Shown one piece after another: positions 7,700 through 16,666 of a stretch of DNA of 64,000 bases. Below the pieces are notes generated by a model. The model saw only the letters and a list, made by a program, of their open reading frames with translations. It did not search any database and was not told where the DNA came from. The translations under genes and the position numbers were made by a program. Numbering within the stretch: the stretch's first letter is position 1; each line of letters starts with the position of its first letter. Source of the stretch: a bacterium BMS3Bbin14. Its GTDB lineage: Bacteria > Desulfobacterota > Desulfobulbia > Desulfobulbales > Desulfobulbaceae. Location: positions 19,287 to 83,286 of the forward strand of contig BDTX01000025.1 of assembly GCA_002897615.1 (NCBI GenBank). The letters are read 5' to 3'.

Positions 7700-8521
7700 T
7701 CAATCAACAGGTGTGGATACGGCTTTGCAAAGGGAGTGATCATTTTCGGCAACAAGGCTCACCCGTACCGTTCCACCCAGTGGATGCCGGTCTACGTACA
7801 TGGAGCAGCCATAGGCCTGACGCAGATAATCGGGCGTGAGAATTTCTTCAGGCGGACCGATTGCCAGCCCCCGCCCTTCTTTAATCAGCAGGACACGACC
7901 GGCGAACATGGCCGCCAGGTTGAGATCGTGGGACACCATGATGACGGTCATGCCTTCCGCTTTAAGAAGGCGGTGCAGGAGCTGCATGATCGCGAGCTGA
8001 TGGGCGGGGTCCAGAGCCGCGGTCGGCTCGTCAAGGAGCATAATCCGCGGTTGCTGGCAGATGGCGCGGGCAATCATGACCCGCTGGCGTTCGCCCCCGG
8101 AAAGCTGATCGAGCCGGCGGGCGGCCAGATGGTCCACCTGGGTAAAGGCCATGGCCTGCCGGGCAATGTCAAAATCATGCCGCCGTTCCCGCTCCAGCAG
8201 ACCCAGATGCGGGGCGCGGCCCATGAGCACCGTTTCCTCCACGGTAAAGGGAAAATCCGGGTTCAGTTGCTGCGTGACCAGGGCCACGGTGGCGGCCAGC
8301 TGCCGCCTGGAGTATGCGGCCAGGGGACGGCCCAGAACCCGCAGCTCTCCCGATGCCGGAGAGATCAGGCCGGCCATGACCTTCAAAAGCGTGGTTTTCC
8401 CGGCGCCGTTGGGACCGATAACGGCCAGGAAATCCCCCTGCTCCGCCGCGCAGGAGAGATCGGTGATGATCTCCCGGCGGCCGGCTCGAACCCGCAACCC
8501 TGAAACGGCTACAGCTTTCAC
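7700..8521 (-). CDS. btuD: Cobalamin ABC transporter ATP-binding protein
   Basis: ATPase of the B12 importer, 273 residues, on the cytoplasmic face of the inner membrane. Motifs in order: Walker A GPNGAGKTT (about residues 36-44), Q-loop in VTQQL, ABC signature LSGGERQRV, Walker B IMLLDEPTAALD, and the switch His in VSHDL. It resembles the FecE/HmuV/BtuD subfamily. Its ATG overlaps the permease stop by four bases (ATGA), which indicates translational coupling. Iron-chelate importers have the same fold; the cobalamin riboswitch at the head of this operon is the reason to assign B12. It is the last gene of the operon. Confidence 0.88.
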   Translation of the reverse strand: MKAVAVSGLRVRAGRREIITDLSCAAEQGDFLAVIGPNGAGKTTLLKVMAGLISPASGELRVLGRPLAAYSRRQLAATVALVTQQLNPDFPFTVEETVLMGRAPHLGLLERERRHDFDIARQAMAFTQVDHLAARRLDQLSGGERQRVMIARAICQQPRIMLLDEPTAALDPAHQLAIMQLLHRLLKAEGMTVIMVSHDLNLAAMFAGRVLLIKEGRGLAIGPPEEILTPDYLRQAYGCSMYVDRHPLGGTVRVSLVAENDHSLCKAVSTPVD

Positions 8522-9528
8522 GTCCTGGACCTCCAGAGCAGAAAGACAAAAAGCGGGGCGCCGACCAGGGCGGTAATGACCCCGACCGGCATCTCGCCGC
8601 CGGCCGGCAAAGCCCGGGCCAGGAGGTCGCAGAGCACCAGGTAGGCTCCTCCGCCCAGGATACAGGCCGGGACCAGGATCCGGTGGTCCGGTCCCAGCAG
8701 GAGGCGGAAAAAATGGGGGACCAGCAGGCCGACAAAGCCGACCAGCCCGGATTGACTCACAACCAGGCTCACCATAAAAGATGTCGTCCCCAACAGGACC
8801 CAGGTGAGACGCTGCACATGAACGCCCAGGGCGGCGGCGGATTCCTGGCCGGTAAGCAGCAGATTCATGGGCCGGGCCAGGATCAGGATCAGGAAAAAAC
8901 AGGCCGGCAGGGGCAGAAGCAGCCAGAGCCGTCCCGGCTCTGCCATGGAGAGGTCGCCCATCAGCCAGAACAGGATATGCTGCACCTGCGAACCGCGGGA
9001 CAGGGAAAGGAGAAACATGATGCAGGCGGAACAGAAGGCATTCAGCATCACGCCGGCCAGCAGGAGAAAATCACTCCGGCCGCCTCCCCTGGTTCGGGCC
9101 AGCAGCAGGACCGTAGCCATAACCAGCATGGCACCGGCAAAGGCGAGCAGCGTGACGCCGGGGAACATGGCCAGGCCGAAAAACATGCCGAGGATGGCGC
9201 CGACGGCGGCCCCGCCGGAAATACCGAGGATATAGGGTTCGGCCAGGGGATTGCCGAGCCGGGCCTGGAAGACCAGACCGCCCAGGGAAAGAGTGGCCCC
9301 CACTGCCGCGGCCAGCACGGCCCGGGGCAGGCGGATCCGCCAGAGAATCGTTTGCACGACGGCGGCCTTGCCGCCCCCGCCGGAAAACGATGCCAGCACA
9401 TCGGCAATGCCCAGGCCGGATGAACCCTCCAACAGGGAGGCAACCATGGACAGCAGCAGGATCAAGCCGAGCAAAGGGACAATAAACAGCAATCTGCGGG
9501 AGAGGGAACTATGGCTTTGGAACAACAT
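8518..9528 (-). CDS. btuC: Cobalamin ABC transporter permease (FecCD/BtuC family)
   Basis: Inner membrane permease of the B12 importer, about 336 residues, with roughly ten hydrophobic segments in the FecCD pattern. Family features include LWRIRLPRAVLAAAVGATLSLGG near residues 60-85, ILGISGGAAVGAI, and the C-terminal GLVGFVGLLVPHFFRLLLGPDHR segment that docks the ATPase. ATG 9528 (MLFQSH), preceded by GGGGGCC, is chosen because the longer frame runs far into btuF; it still overlaps the btuF end by 20 bases. The operon context and riboswitch point to cobalamin rather than siderophore iron. Confidence 0.88.
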   Translation of the reverse strand: MLFQSHSSLSRRLLFIVPLLGLILLLSMVASLLEGSSGLGIADVLASFSGGGGKAAVVQTILWRIRLPRAVLAAAVGATLSLGGLVFQARLGNPLAEPYILGISGGAAVGAILGMFFGLAMFPGVTLLAFAGAMLVMATVLLLARTRGGGRSDFLLLAGVMLNAFCSACIMFLLSLSRGSQVQHILFWLMGDLSMAEPGRLWLLLPLPACFFLILILARPMNLLLTGQESAAALGVHVQRLTWVLLGTTSFMVSLVVSQSGLVGFVGLLVPHFFRLLLGPDHRILVPACILGGGAYLVLCDLLARALPAGGEMPVGVITALVGAPLFVFLLWRSRT

Positions 9529-10432
9529 GGCCCCCGGGGTAAAAGATATCCGCCAGGCGAACCAGCCCGTCAACCAGCCGCGGGCCGGGGCGGTCGAACA
9601 GGGCGGCATCGACCACAAAGAGACGGCCCTGCCGTACCGCCGGGATCTGCGGCCATTGCCGCCACCCGGCCTTCAATTGTTTTTCCGTGTAACCACCGGC
9701 CATGGAGGCAATGATGACTACATCGGGCTGCATGGCCAGCATGTCCTCCCAGGAAAAACGGGGATAAGCGGTCGGCCCGGCCGCCAGATTGATCCCGCCG
9801 GCGCGGGTAATAAGCCGGTCGATAAAGGTCCCGGAACCGGCCGAAACAATGGGGGAGGCGTCAATCTGAAAAAATACCCTGGGCCGGTCAGCGGCGCCGG
9901 CGACCCGCCGAGCCACTGCGGCCATTTTCCGCTTCATGGCCGCGACGATCCCGGCGGCCTTTTTTTCAGCGTGGAGCAGACTGCCAAGCAGGCGGACCGA
10001 ATCCATGATTGCCGGCAGAGTCTGCGGGTCCAGGGCAAAAACAGGGATATTCAGCTCTGCGAGCCGGCGGACCAGGTCTGCGGGATTGCCGTCCCGGGCC
10101 GCCAAACAGAGATCGGGGCGCAGGGCCACAATCCGTTCAAGGTCCGGGTTGACGTAGCTGCCGACCCGGGGCAGCGCCGCCGCGGCCGGCGGTTCTTTGG
10201 CATAGAGCGTCACCCCGACCAGGAGAGCGCCGCGCCCCAGGTCAAAGACCTCCTCGGTGATGCTGGGCATTAAAGAGACAACCCGCCGGGGACGATCCGG
10301 CACCCGCACGGATCGTCCCACCTGGTCCACCACCAGGCGGACCGCTCCGGCCCGGACCGCCGCTGCCGGGGCTGTGAGCGGAAGGATGAGAAGAAGCAGG
10401 ACAACGCCGGCCGACAGTGATCCGTTTTTCAT
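9509..10432 (-). CDS. btuF: Cobalamin-binding periplasmic protein
   Basis: Substrate-binding protein of the importer, about 307 residues with a signal peptide (LSAGVVLLLLILPLTAPAAA). It has the BtuF/FhuD fold of two lobes joined by a long helix: first lobe RRVVSLMPSITEEVFDLG...LLVGVT, typical of BtuF, followed by PRVGSYVNPDLERIVALRPDLCLA; second lobe PRVFFQIDASPIVSAG and WEDMLAMQPDVVI. The start at 10432 forms an ATGA overlap with the tonB stop. The protein delivers B12, or a corrinoid precursor, to BtuCD. Which corrinoid it prefers cannot be told from sequence. Confidence 0.88.
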   Translation of the reverse strand: MKNGSLSAGVVLLLLILPLTAPAAAVRAGAVRLVVDQVGRSVRVPDRPRRVVSLMPSITEEVFDLGRGALLVGVTLYAKEPPAAAALPRVGSYVNPDLERIVALRPDLCLAARDGNPADLVRRLAELNIPVFALDPQTLPAIMDSVRLLGSLLHAEKKAAGIVAAMKRKMAAVARRVAGAADRPRVFFQIDASPIVSAGSGTFIDRLITRAGGINLAAGPTAYPRFSWEDMLAMQPDVVIIASMAGGYTEKQLKAGWRQWPQIPAVRQGRLFVVDAALFDRPGPRLVDGLVRLADIFYPGGHVVPKP

Positions 10433-11172
10433 GGTGCTCTCTGCAAAACAAAATGTACCGGCACCAGGACCTCCATCGCCACCGACAGACCGTCCTTCGT
10501 TCCCGGAATAAAACGCCATTTTTCAACCGCTTCCAGGGCAGCCTCGTCCAGGAGAGGATAGGAGCTGCCGGTCCGGACGGACACGGCTCCCACCGTACCG
10601 TCCTCTTTCACCTCGACGGCCAGGAGCACCGTTCCCTGCCAGCCCCGGCGGCGGGCCAGGCGGGGATATTCAGGCGCCGGATTCAAATCATAAGCGGGTT
10701 CGGCCCGGCGGACAACGCCGGCCGCCGACTTCTGCGCCGCGAGATCGGCGCCCGCCCCGGTCCCAGAAACGGACTTGCGCGCCTCCGTCTTTTGTTTTTC
10801 CTGCCGGCGCAACGATCTCGCTTCGGCGGACCTTGACGCAATCTCTTTTTTAACCGGTTCCGGAATCACCTTTTTCCGTTCATCCGCCGCCTTGGGCCGC
10901 AACGGTTTCACCGGTTCAGGATGTTTCATCGGTTCAGGGCGTTTCACCGGCGGCTTCACCACCTTTTCCGGTTTTTTTATCACCGCCGGGGCGGCGATCT
11001 TGACTGCGGCAGGCCCCGTCTCCCGTTCCGGCGCGGCCCGGACAAGGCTTACGGTCACCTCCCGCACGGCAGGGATCCGCGGCGGAGAATCCGGCCCGGA
11101 CGGCAGCCGCAGGCGCAAAAACAGGACATGGCAGACCAGGGCCAGCACCAGGGCCGGGAGCAACCGCTGCAC
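10429..11172 (-). CDS. tonB: TonB-family energy transducer
   Basis: 247 residues: an N-terminal membrane anchor (LLPALVLALVCHVLFLRL), a long periplasmic spacer rich in Pro, Lys and Glu (residues 60-120, with repeated KP/EP units such as PEPMKHPEPVKP), and a C-terminal TonB domain (residues 160-247: NPAPEYPRLARRRGWQG, then VRTGSSYPLLDEAALEAVEKWRF). It couples proton motive force from ExbBD to an outer membrane receptor, presumably a B12 receptor of BtuB type. No such receptor gene is in this window. It starts three bases after exbD and overlaps btuF by four bases. Confidence 0.92.
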   Translation of the reverse strand: MQRLLPALVLALVCHVLFLRLRLPSGPDSPPRIPAVREVTVSLVRAAPERETGPAAVKIAAPAVIKKPEKVVKPPVKRPEPMKHPEPVKPLRPKAADERKKVIPEPVKKEIASRSAEARSLRRQEKQKTEARKSVSGTGAGADLAAQKSAAGVVRRAEPAYDLNPAPEYPRLARRRGWQGTVLLAVEVKEDGTVGAVSVRTGSSYPLLDEAALEAVEKWRFIPGTKDGLSVAMEVLVPVHFVLQRAP

Positions 11173-11175
11173 GGC

Positions 11176-11595
11176 TTACCTCTTCTGCTCTGCCTGCAGC
11201 GACAGGGCGGAGATGCCGGCAGCGTTGATCCGGTCAAGCACCCGATAAAGTTGCTGGTAGGAAACGGTCTTGTCGACAAAAATCAAGACCGCCGGTTTAG
11301 CGCCCCCCCTGCCGGCCTTCTGTCGCAGCCTGGTTTCCAACCCGGCAAGCGTCACTTTTTCCTTGTTCAGGTAAACGACCGCCCGGCCGCCCCGGTCCAC
11401 TACCGATACGGACAAAGACGATTCCGGGGCTCGGACGGTGCGGGTCGAAACCGGCAGGTCCACATTCATTCCCCGCTGCACCGCCATGGACAGCATGGCG
11501 TAGATAAAGAAAACCAGCAGCAGGAAGACGATATCGATCAGCGGTACCATCTCGATACGCACCGGCCGGGTTATGACGCGCTTACCGATTTTCAT
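11176..11595 (-). CDS. exbD: ExbD/TolR-family proton channel subunit
   Basis: 139 residues with one N-terminal transmembrane helix containing the essential Asp (VPLIDIVFLLLVFFIYAML, Asp near residue 21), followed by a periplasmic domain (VLIFVDKTVSYQQLYRVLDRINAAGISALSL), the standard ExbD form. With ExbB it makes the channel that energises TonB. The start overlaps the exbB stop by four bases. The adjacent tonB and B12 transporter genes favour ExbD over TolR. Confidence 0.92.
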   Translation of the reverse strand: MKIGKRVITRPVRIEMVPLIDIVFLLLVFFIYAMLSMAVQRGMNVDLPVSTRTVRAPESSLSVSVVDRGGRAVVYLNKEKVTLAGLETRLRQKAGRGGAKPAVLIFVDKTVSYQQLYRVLDRINAAGISALSLQAEQKR

Positions 11596-12233
11596 GCCGC
11601 GTCCCGCTCCGTTTTTTTACCGTTTTCGGCGACTGCACGCTCACTGGCCAGCTCCAGGCCGGTGGCGTACTTTTCCATCTCATGACAGGCGTGGTCGATA
11701 CGGCTGTTGAAATAATTGTAGGGAAAAACCGAGGCAATGGCAATGCCAAGCCCGGCCGCCGTCGTGATCAGGGCCTGGGCTATGCCGCCGGTCACCGCCC
11801 TGGGGTCTTGCAGGCCGGACATCCCCAGGACCTTAAACGAAGTGATGATGCCGAGTACCGTCCCGAAAATGCCCAGCAGCGGCGACACGGTGATCATGGT
11901 GTCAAGCACCCCCATAAACCGCCGCATCTCCCTGATCTGCTGCTCGGCTTCAGCCTCCATGGCCTTGCCCATATCAAAATCCCGGTGCAGAATACCGGAG
12001 ACCAGCACCCGGATCACATAATTAGGGCTGCCCTCCGTCCGCTGCCTGATCTGTTCCCACTGTCCCCTGGCGGCCAGCCCGAGGACCTCACCGGGTAAAC
12101 CGCGGCTTCGCTGCCAAAAGGCGCCCAGCCAGAACATGGTCCGCTCCAGGATAACAACCAGGGCAAGAAAAGAACAGGCCAGCAGCGGCCACATAACCGG
12201 ACCGCCGCTCTGAAACACTTCCCAGATTCGCAT
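11592..12233 (-). CDS. exbB: ExbB/TolQ/MotA-family proton channel subunit
   Basis: About 213 residues with three transmembrane helices: MWPLLACSFLALVVILERTMFWLG near the N-terminus and a pair around residues 110-185 (TMITVSPLLGIFGTVLGIITSF and ALITTAAGLGIAIASVFPYNYF). The family motif TVSPLLGIFGTVLG is clear. The open frame runs on upstream into the riboswitch; ATG 12233 (MRIWEVFQSGG) is the biological start by homology and by position just after the terminator. First gene of the riboswitch-controlled operon. A clear Shine-Dalgarno sequence is not seen. Confidence 0.9.
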   Translation of the reverse strand: MRIWEVFQSGGPVMWPLLACSFLALVVILERTMFWLGAFWQRSRGLPGEVLGLAARGQWEQIRQRTEGSPNYVIRVLVSGILHRDFDMGKAMEAEAEQQIREMRRFMGVLDTMITVSPLLGIFGTVLGIITSFKVLGMSGLQDPRAVTGGIAQALITTAAGLGIAIASVFPYNYFNSRIDHACHEMEKYATGLELASERAVAENGKKTERDAA

Positions 12234-12255
12234 GATAAATTTCCGTTTAGCAAAA

Positions 12256-12294
12256 ATAAAAAAAACCCCGGACCGATTATTATCGATCCGGGGT
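12256..12294 (-). terminator. Intrinsic terminator (expression platform of the cobalamin riboswitch)
   Basis: On the minus strand ACCCCGGATCGAT, a short AATA loop and ATCGGTCCGGGGT form a strong stem (12266-12293) followed by eight T. It sits between the aptamer and the exbB start, where a transcriptional off-switch would be placed. Confidence 0.88.
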
Positions 12295-12351
12295 CCCTGA
12301 TTTTCCCGCAGATTCGTCGTCAGCAGTCCCTGGTCCACGGAGTTCTGCTGT

Positions 12352-12534
12352 ATTTTTTTCAGGCAGGTCTTCTGACTTTCCCACCCTGGCAGCGGCCTTC
12401 CCGTTGCGCCTCGGCACAACAGTGACACTCTCGACTGCCAGGGTCTTTTCTTTCCCGAAGAAAGAGGGATTACAGCGGCGGGTCCGTCCCCGATTTGCAC
12501 GGGGTTCCCTTTTCATCCGTCCCGGCGGAACCTG
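12352..12534 (-). promoter_or_regulatory. Cobalamin riboswitch
   Basis: The minus strand has the conserved cobalamin aptamer blocks in order: GATGAAAAGGGAA, CCCGTGCAAATC, GGACCCGCCGCTGTAA, then the B12-box region CGGGAAGGCCGCTG and, at the 3' end, AGTCAGAAGACCTGCC. The order and spacing fit the class. An intrinsic terminator follows about 60 bases later, so B12 binding should stop transcription of exbB-exbD-tonB-btuFCD. This site is what identifies the downstream transporter as a B12 importer. Confidence 0.93.
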
Positions 12535-12550
12535 AAAAACTCTGTAATTT

Positions 12551-12579
12551 TATTAAGTATGATCTTTTGTTGAGTACAA
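12551..12579 (-). promoter_or_regulatory. Putative promoter of the B12 uptake operon
   Basis: On the minus strand TTGTAC (12579-12574) and TTAATA (12556-12551) are 17 bases apart, in an AT-rich stretch just upstream of the riboswitch. Both boxes are imperfect. The predicted start, near 12544, fits the first aptamer bases near 12534. Confidence 0.35.
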
Positions 12580-12752
12580 TAAAATGGCGGCCGAGTCAAT
12601 TTCTTTATTTCCGAAAAACCGAGTCGCAACTGGCTGGTAAAATTGACAGACCCGCCGGTAGCAGGTATAAATTAATCAAGGGTAAATTTCAGTGTTCGGC
12701 AAGCTCCATTACCCGCTGCCGGCACTTGTTTCCGTCATCTTTTCCAGCAGGT

Positions 12753-13265
12753 ATGATTATGACCGGCGGGTTGTTGTTGACTCTCAGACACCACGGCCTC
12801 TTTCTTACTCTGACCGGCACCTTCTTCTGTCTTGCGGTCCTGATTTCGACTCCATCCCTTGCCGGACAGCAGGGACCGGCAGCAAGATATATCGGCTCCA
12901 GGGCCTGCCGGCCCTGCCACAAAAAAGAATATGCCAGCTTTACCAAGTATGCCCAAAAAAGCAAATCATACCAGTCCATTGAACGACTCAAAAAAGGTCT
13001 GAGCAAAGATGATCTTAAAAAGTGTTACGGTTGCCATACAACGGGTTACGGCAAGCCCGGCGGCTTTATCAGCGTTGAAAAGACTCCGGGGCTGAAAAAC
13101 GACGGCTGCGAGGTCTGTCACGGGCCGGGCTCAATCCACGCCAAAACCCAAGACCCCGCCGCCATCAAAAGTAACCTGACCAGGAAAGATTGCGAAGTCT
13201 GCCATATCTCGGCCCGGATCAAGGCCTTCAGGTACACGCCGCTTATCCATGGCGGGGGCCATTGA
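12753..13265 (+). CDS. Tetrahaem cytochrome c (cytochrome c554-like)
   Basis: Exported protein of about 170 residues: signal peptide (HHGLFLTLTGTFFCLAVLISTPSLAG), then four CxxCH haem sites, CRPCH, CYGCH, CEVCH and CEVCH. The pattern YIGSRACRPCHKKEYASF followed by CYGCHTTGYGKPGGF and CEVCHGPGS is that of the cytochrome c554 family. Met at 12753 or 12759 begins the signal peptide; the open frame extends further upstream without signal character. The stop is directly followed by the sensor kinase start (2 bases between stop and ATG), so the two are translated together. The cytochrome probably works with, or is sensed by, the haem-binding kinase (inference). Confidence 0.85.
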   Translation: MIMTGGLLLTLRHHGLFLTLTGTFFCLAVLISTPSLAGQQGPAARYIGSRACRPCHKKEYASFTKYAQKSKSYQSIERLKKGLSKDDLKKCYGCHTTGYGKPGGFISVEKTPGLKNDGCEVCHGPGSIHAKTQDPAAIKSNLTRKDCEVCHISARIKAFRYTPLIHGGGH

Positions 13266-13266
13266 C

Positions 13267-16200
13267 ATGTTCAGCCTCCTTGATCCCATCAGAAAACGGC
13301 TGGCCCTGAAAATCCTGATCGTCCTCACCATCAGTGTGGCCCTGGTTATGGGGGCGGTCATCAGCATCAGCGTTAAGAACCAGCGGAAACAGATCAGGGA
13401 AAGGATGACCGAATTCGGCCAGGAGATGAAATCCCTGGCCTATGCCGGAATCAAGCACCCTATGTCGGTCGGCGACAGCGCCTCGATTGAAAAACAGTTT
13501 TCCGACATCAGGAACCAGTTGCACGGCACGGAAATCGTGATCTGTGATTTCGACCAGCGGATTGTCTTTGCCACCGATACGAAGAGAATCAACACCCCGG
13601 TCGCCCGGTTCGTCCACAGCCCGGAGGCCCTGGCGGCCCTCGGCAAACTCCTGCGCAACGGTGCCCCCGGCCACCAGGTATCATTTGAAGAGGAACAGGA
13701 CGGCAGGAAATACCTGATTACCATCCATCGCATTCTCAATGAAAAAGAATGCCATCATTGCCACGGCGCCACCAGGAAAGTACTGGGCAGCCTGCTGACC
13801 AAGCGCTCCACCGATGCCACCTATGCAGCCATCGCCTCGCTGCGCAACAAAACCATCGCCATCAGCGTCCTCGGCATCGGGGTCATCATCGCCCTGATCT
13901 ATTTCCTGCTGATCAAGCTGGTCACCAGGCCCGTCAGTGAACTGGCCGCCAAGGCGGAACAATTGGCCCGGGGGGACCTTACCGTGTCCGTGCCGGTCCG
14001 GAGCGAGGATTCCATCGGCGTCCTCGGCGAGTCCTTCAACTCGATGGTCACCAGCATCAAGGAACAGATCGAGGTGGCCGACAGCCTGAAAAAAGTCATC
14101 GCCGACCCCCTGTTCATGGTCGATCTCGATATGATCGTGACCTACATGAACGAAGCATGCGCCCTGATCACCGGCTACAGCAGGGAGGAAACGGAAGGCA
14201 AACTCACCTGCCGCGAAATTCTCCACAGTGACATCTGTAACAAGACCGACTGCCCCGTGCAAAGAACCTTCAAGGAAGGACTCCCCGTCAAGGGCATCAG
14301 GACAACCATTGTCAGCAAGACAGGGAAAAAAATCCCCATCATGACCAGCGCCAGCGCCCTGAAAGACGCCCATGGCCGGATTGTCGGCGCGGTGGAGGTA
14401 TTCAAGGACATCTCCGACATTCTCGAGGTCGAGAGGCTGCAGTATGTCAAGCAGATGGCCAAGCGCGAGGAAGAACAGCGCCAATATCTTGAACTCCGGG
14501 CGGAAAATCTTTTAAAAGTCCTGGCCCAGGCTTCCGAGGGCAACCTGAAGGTCCGGGCGGCCTTGTCCGGCGAAGAATGTGACAAATGCGTTATGGACAA
14601 AATCGCCGCCCATACCAACCAGATGCTCGACAACCTGGAAAAACTCTATAACAAGATATCCTCTTTCAGCCGGGAACTGGAGCATGAGGTCGCCCGGCGC
14701 ACCATGATGCTCAGGGACCGCACCCTCCTGCTGGAGCAGGCCAACCGCGAGCTGCGGGAGCTTGACCGGCTCAAATCATCCTTTCTGGCCAACATGTCGC
14801 ACGAACTGCGGACCCCGATGAATTCCATCATCGGCTATACCGCCCTCCTCCTTGACCGGGTGGATGGCGAGATCAACGAGGAACAGGAAAAGAGTCTGCA
14901 AAAGGTGGCCAACAACGCCAAGCACCTCCTGCAACTCATCAATGACATTCTCGATATGTCGAAAATCGAATCCGGCAAGATCGAACTCGTTCCCGAGGAA
15001 ACGGACATCAAGGAGCTAATCAAAACGACCGCCTCCACTTTCAAGCCCGCCCTTGAGGAAAAAAACCTGACCATCTCCTTTGACTTCGCCCCTGACCTGC
15101 CGCCGGTCTTTATCGACGATGACAAGACCAGGCAGATCCTGAACAATCTCCTGTCCAATGCCGTCAAGTTCACCGAACGGGGCGGGATCACCATCCATGC
15201 CCGCCCCTCGAGCATCGGTATAAAGCCGGGCGAGAAGCCGCTTTTTGTTGAAATATGCGTGGAAGACACCGGCATCGGCATCAAAAAAGACGACATGGGC
15301 AAGCTCTTTGACAAATTCAGCCAGATCGATGTCTCCACCATCCGCCAGTACGAGGGCACCGGCCTTGGCCTCAGCATTGCCCGGGGCCTGGTTGTCCTGC
15401 ACAAAGGAGTCATCTGGGCGGAAAGCGAATTCGGCAAGGGCACCAGGCTGATCTTCACCCTGCCGGCCCAGAAAAAGGTGTTTGACAAGCCGGCCGAGCC
15501 GGTGCTTGAACCGATCATGGCGGAGAAATTTGCCGAATATTTCAATAAACCGCCCGAAACCTTTCTCAAGGAACCGACCTACGGCGGCAAGGTCATCAGG
15601 TGCTGGGAATATACCCACTGCGGCCAGACCAGCTGCCCGGCTTACGGCAGCAAGGAACACCGTTGCTGGCTTATTGCCGGTACGCACTGCAAGGGGATCC
15701 AGGTGGCCAAGTACCCTGAAAAAGTGGAGTTCTGCAAGGCCTGCGAAGTGCTTGAAAAACTGGTACTCAGCAAAAACAACAAGCCGGCCGGGGACAACGG
15801 CAACGGGGGCCAGGAGGTGTCAACGACAAATACGGCCGGCAAAACGACGCGCAAAACAATACTGGTCATTGACGACAACCCCGAGGTTATTGAGCTGATC
15901 CGGAAAAATATCGGTACCGCCTACAACGTTATCGGCCTGATGGACAGCGAAAATGCGGTCGACAAAGCCCTTGAGATACGACCCGCCGCCATTACCCTGG
16001 ATATCATGATGCCGGGCAAGGACGGCTGGCAGGTCCTGCAGGAGCTGAAAAGCACCCCGGCAACCCAGGATATCCCGGTCATCATCCTTTCGATTGTCGA
16101 CGATAAGAACAGGGGCTTCAGTCTGGGGGCGGCGGAATACATTGTCAAACCGATCAATAAAAAGGTCTTGCTGAATAAATTAAAAAACCTGGAAAAGCTG

Positions 16201-16581
16201 ACCCGGATCAAAAAGGTACTCATCGTTGACCCTGACCAGGCGACCAGGGAGCTCATGGCCGGCTTCCTGGGAGAGGCCGACGTGGAACTGACGGCCGCGG
16301 CGAACAGCCGGGAAGCCATGGATGCCCTGAACCGGACGAAACCGGATCTCATTATCGTCAACCTGATTATGCCTGATTCAGGGTCCGGACTCGATCTCGT
16401 CAAACATGTCAAGGCGGAAGAAAAAACAAAAAATATTCCCTTTATTCTTATTACCGAGAAGGATTTGAGCGACGAACAGATTGTGAAACTCAACGGTGGC
16501 ATCCAGGCGATCCTGAACCGGGGCCTGCTGGAAGAGAACGTCCTGCTGGCGGAACTCAAAGAGATCATCAGCAAGATGTAG
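13267..16581 (+). CDS. Haem-binding hybrid sensor histidine kinase
   Basis: About 1104 residues. Domains in order: transmembrane helix (LKILIVLTISVALVMGAV), periplasmic sensor with a c-type haem site ECHHCHG near residues 162-166, second helix (TIAISVLGIGVIIALIYFLLI), HAMP, a PAS domain with Cys residues CREILHSDICNKTDC, coiled linker, HisKA with SHELRTP (His about 512), HATPase with DTGIGIKKDD and GTGLGLSIARG, a Cys-rich module (CWEYTHCGQTSCPAYG...CWLIAGTHCKG), and two receiver domains. The first receiver has the phospho-acceptor Asp (TLDIMMP, about 912); in the second it is Asn (IVNLIMP, about 1032). It probably senses periplasmic redox state. GGGGG eight bases before ATG 13267 favours it over ATG 13249. 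Confidence 0.92.
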   Translation: MFSLLDPIRKRLALKILIVLTISVALVMGAVISISVKNQRKQIRERMTEFGQEMKSLAYAGIKHPMSVGDSASIEKQFSDIRNQLHGTEIVICDFDQRIVFATDTKRINTPVARFVHSPEALAALGKLLRNGAPGHQVSFEEEQDGRKYLITIHRILNEKECHHCHGATRKVLGSLLTKRSTDATYAAIASLRNKTIAISVLGIGVIIALIYFLLIKLVTRPVSELAAKAEQLARGDLTVSVPVRSEDSIGVLGESFNSMVTSIKEQIEVADSLKKVIADPLFMVDLDMIVTYMNEACALITGYSREETEGKLTCREILHSDICNKTDCPVQRTFKEGLPVKGIRTTIVSKTGKKIPIMTSASALKDAHGRIVGAVEVFKDISDILEVERLQYVKQMAKREEEQRQYLELRAENLLKVLAQASEGNLKVRAALSGEECDKCVMDKIAAHTNQMLDNLEKLYNKISSFSRELEHEVARRTMMLRDRTLLLEQANRELRELDRLKSSFLANMSHELRTPMNSIIGYTALLLDRVDGEINEEQEKSLQKVANNAKHLLQLINDILDMSKIESGKIELVPEETDIKELIKTTASTFKPALEEKNLTISFDFAPDLPPVFIDDDKTRQILNNLLSNAVKFTERGGITIHARPSSIGIKPGEKPLFVEICVEDTGIGIKKDDMGKLFDKFSQIDVSTIRQYEGTGLGLSIARGLVVLHKGVIWAESEFGKGTRLIFTLPAQKKVFDKPAEPVLEPIMAEKFAEYFNKPPETFLKEPTYGGKVIRCWEYTHCGQTSCPAYGSKEHRCWLIAGTHCKGIQVAKYPEKVEFCKACEVLEKLVLSKNNKPAGDNGNGGQEVSTTNTAGKTTRKTILVIDDNPEVIELIRKNIGTAYNVIGLMDSENAVDKALEIRPAAITLDIMMPGKDGWQVLQELKSTPATQDIPVIILSIVDDKNRGFSLGAAEYIVKPINKKVLLNKLKNLEKLTRIKKVLIVDPDQATRELMAGFLGEADVELTAAANSREAMDALNRTKPDLIIVNLIMPDSGSGLDLVKHVKAEEKTKNIPFILITEKDLSDEQIVKLNGGIQAILNRGLLEENVLLAELKEIISKM

Positions 16582-16666
16582 CAGGGACTTCGGGACGAGC
16601 CGCTAATGAAAAAACAACCATTCGTGATCTCGCAGGCACTGAACACGAAGGTAATGGAGCTATCCG

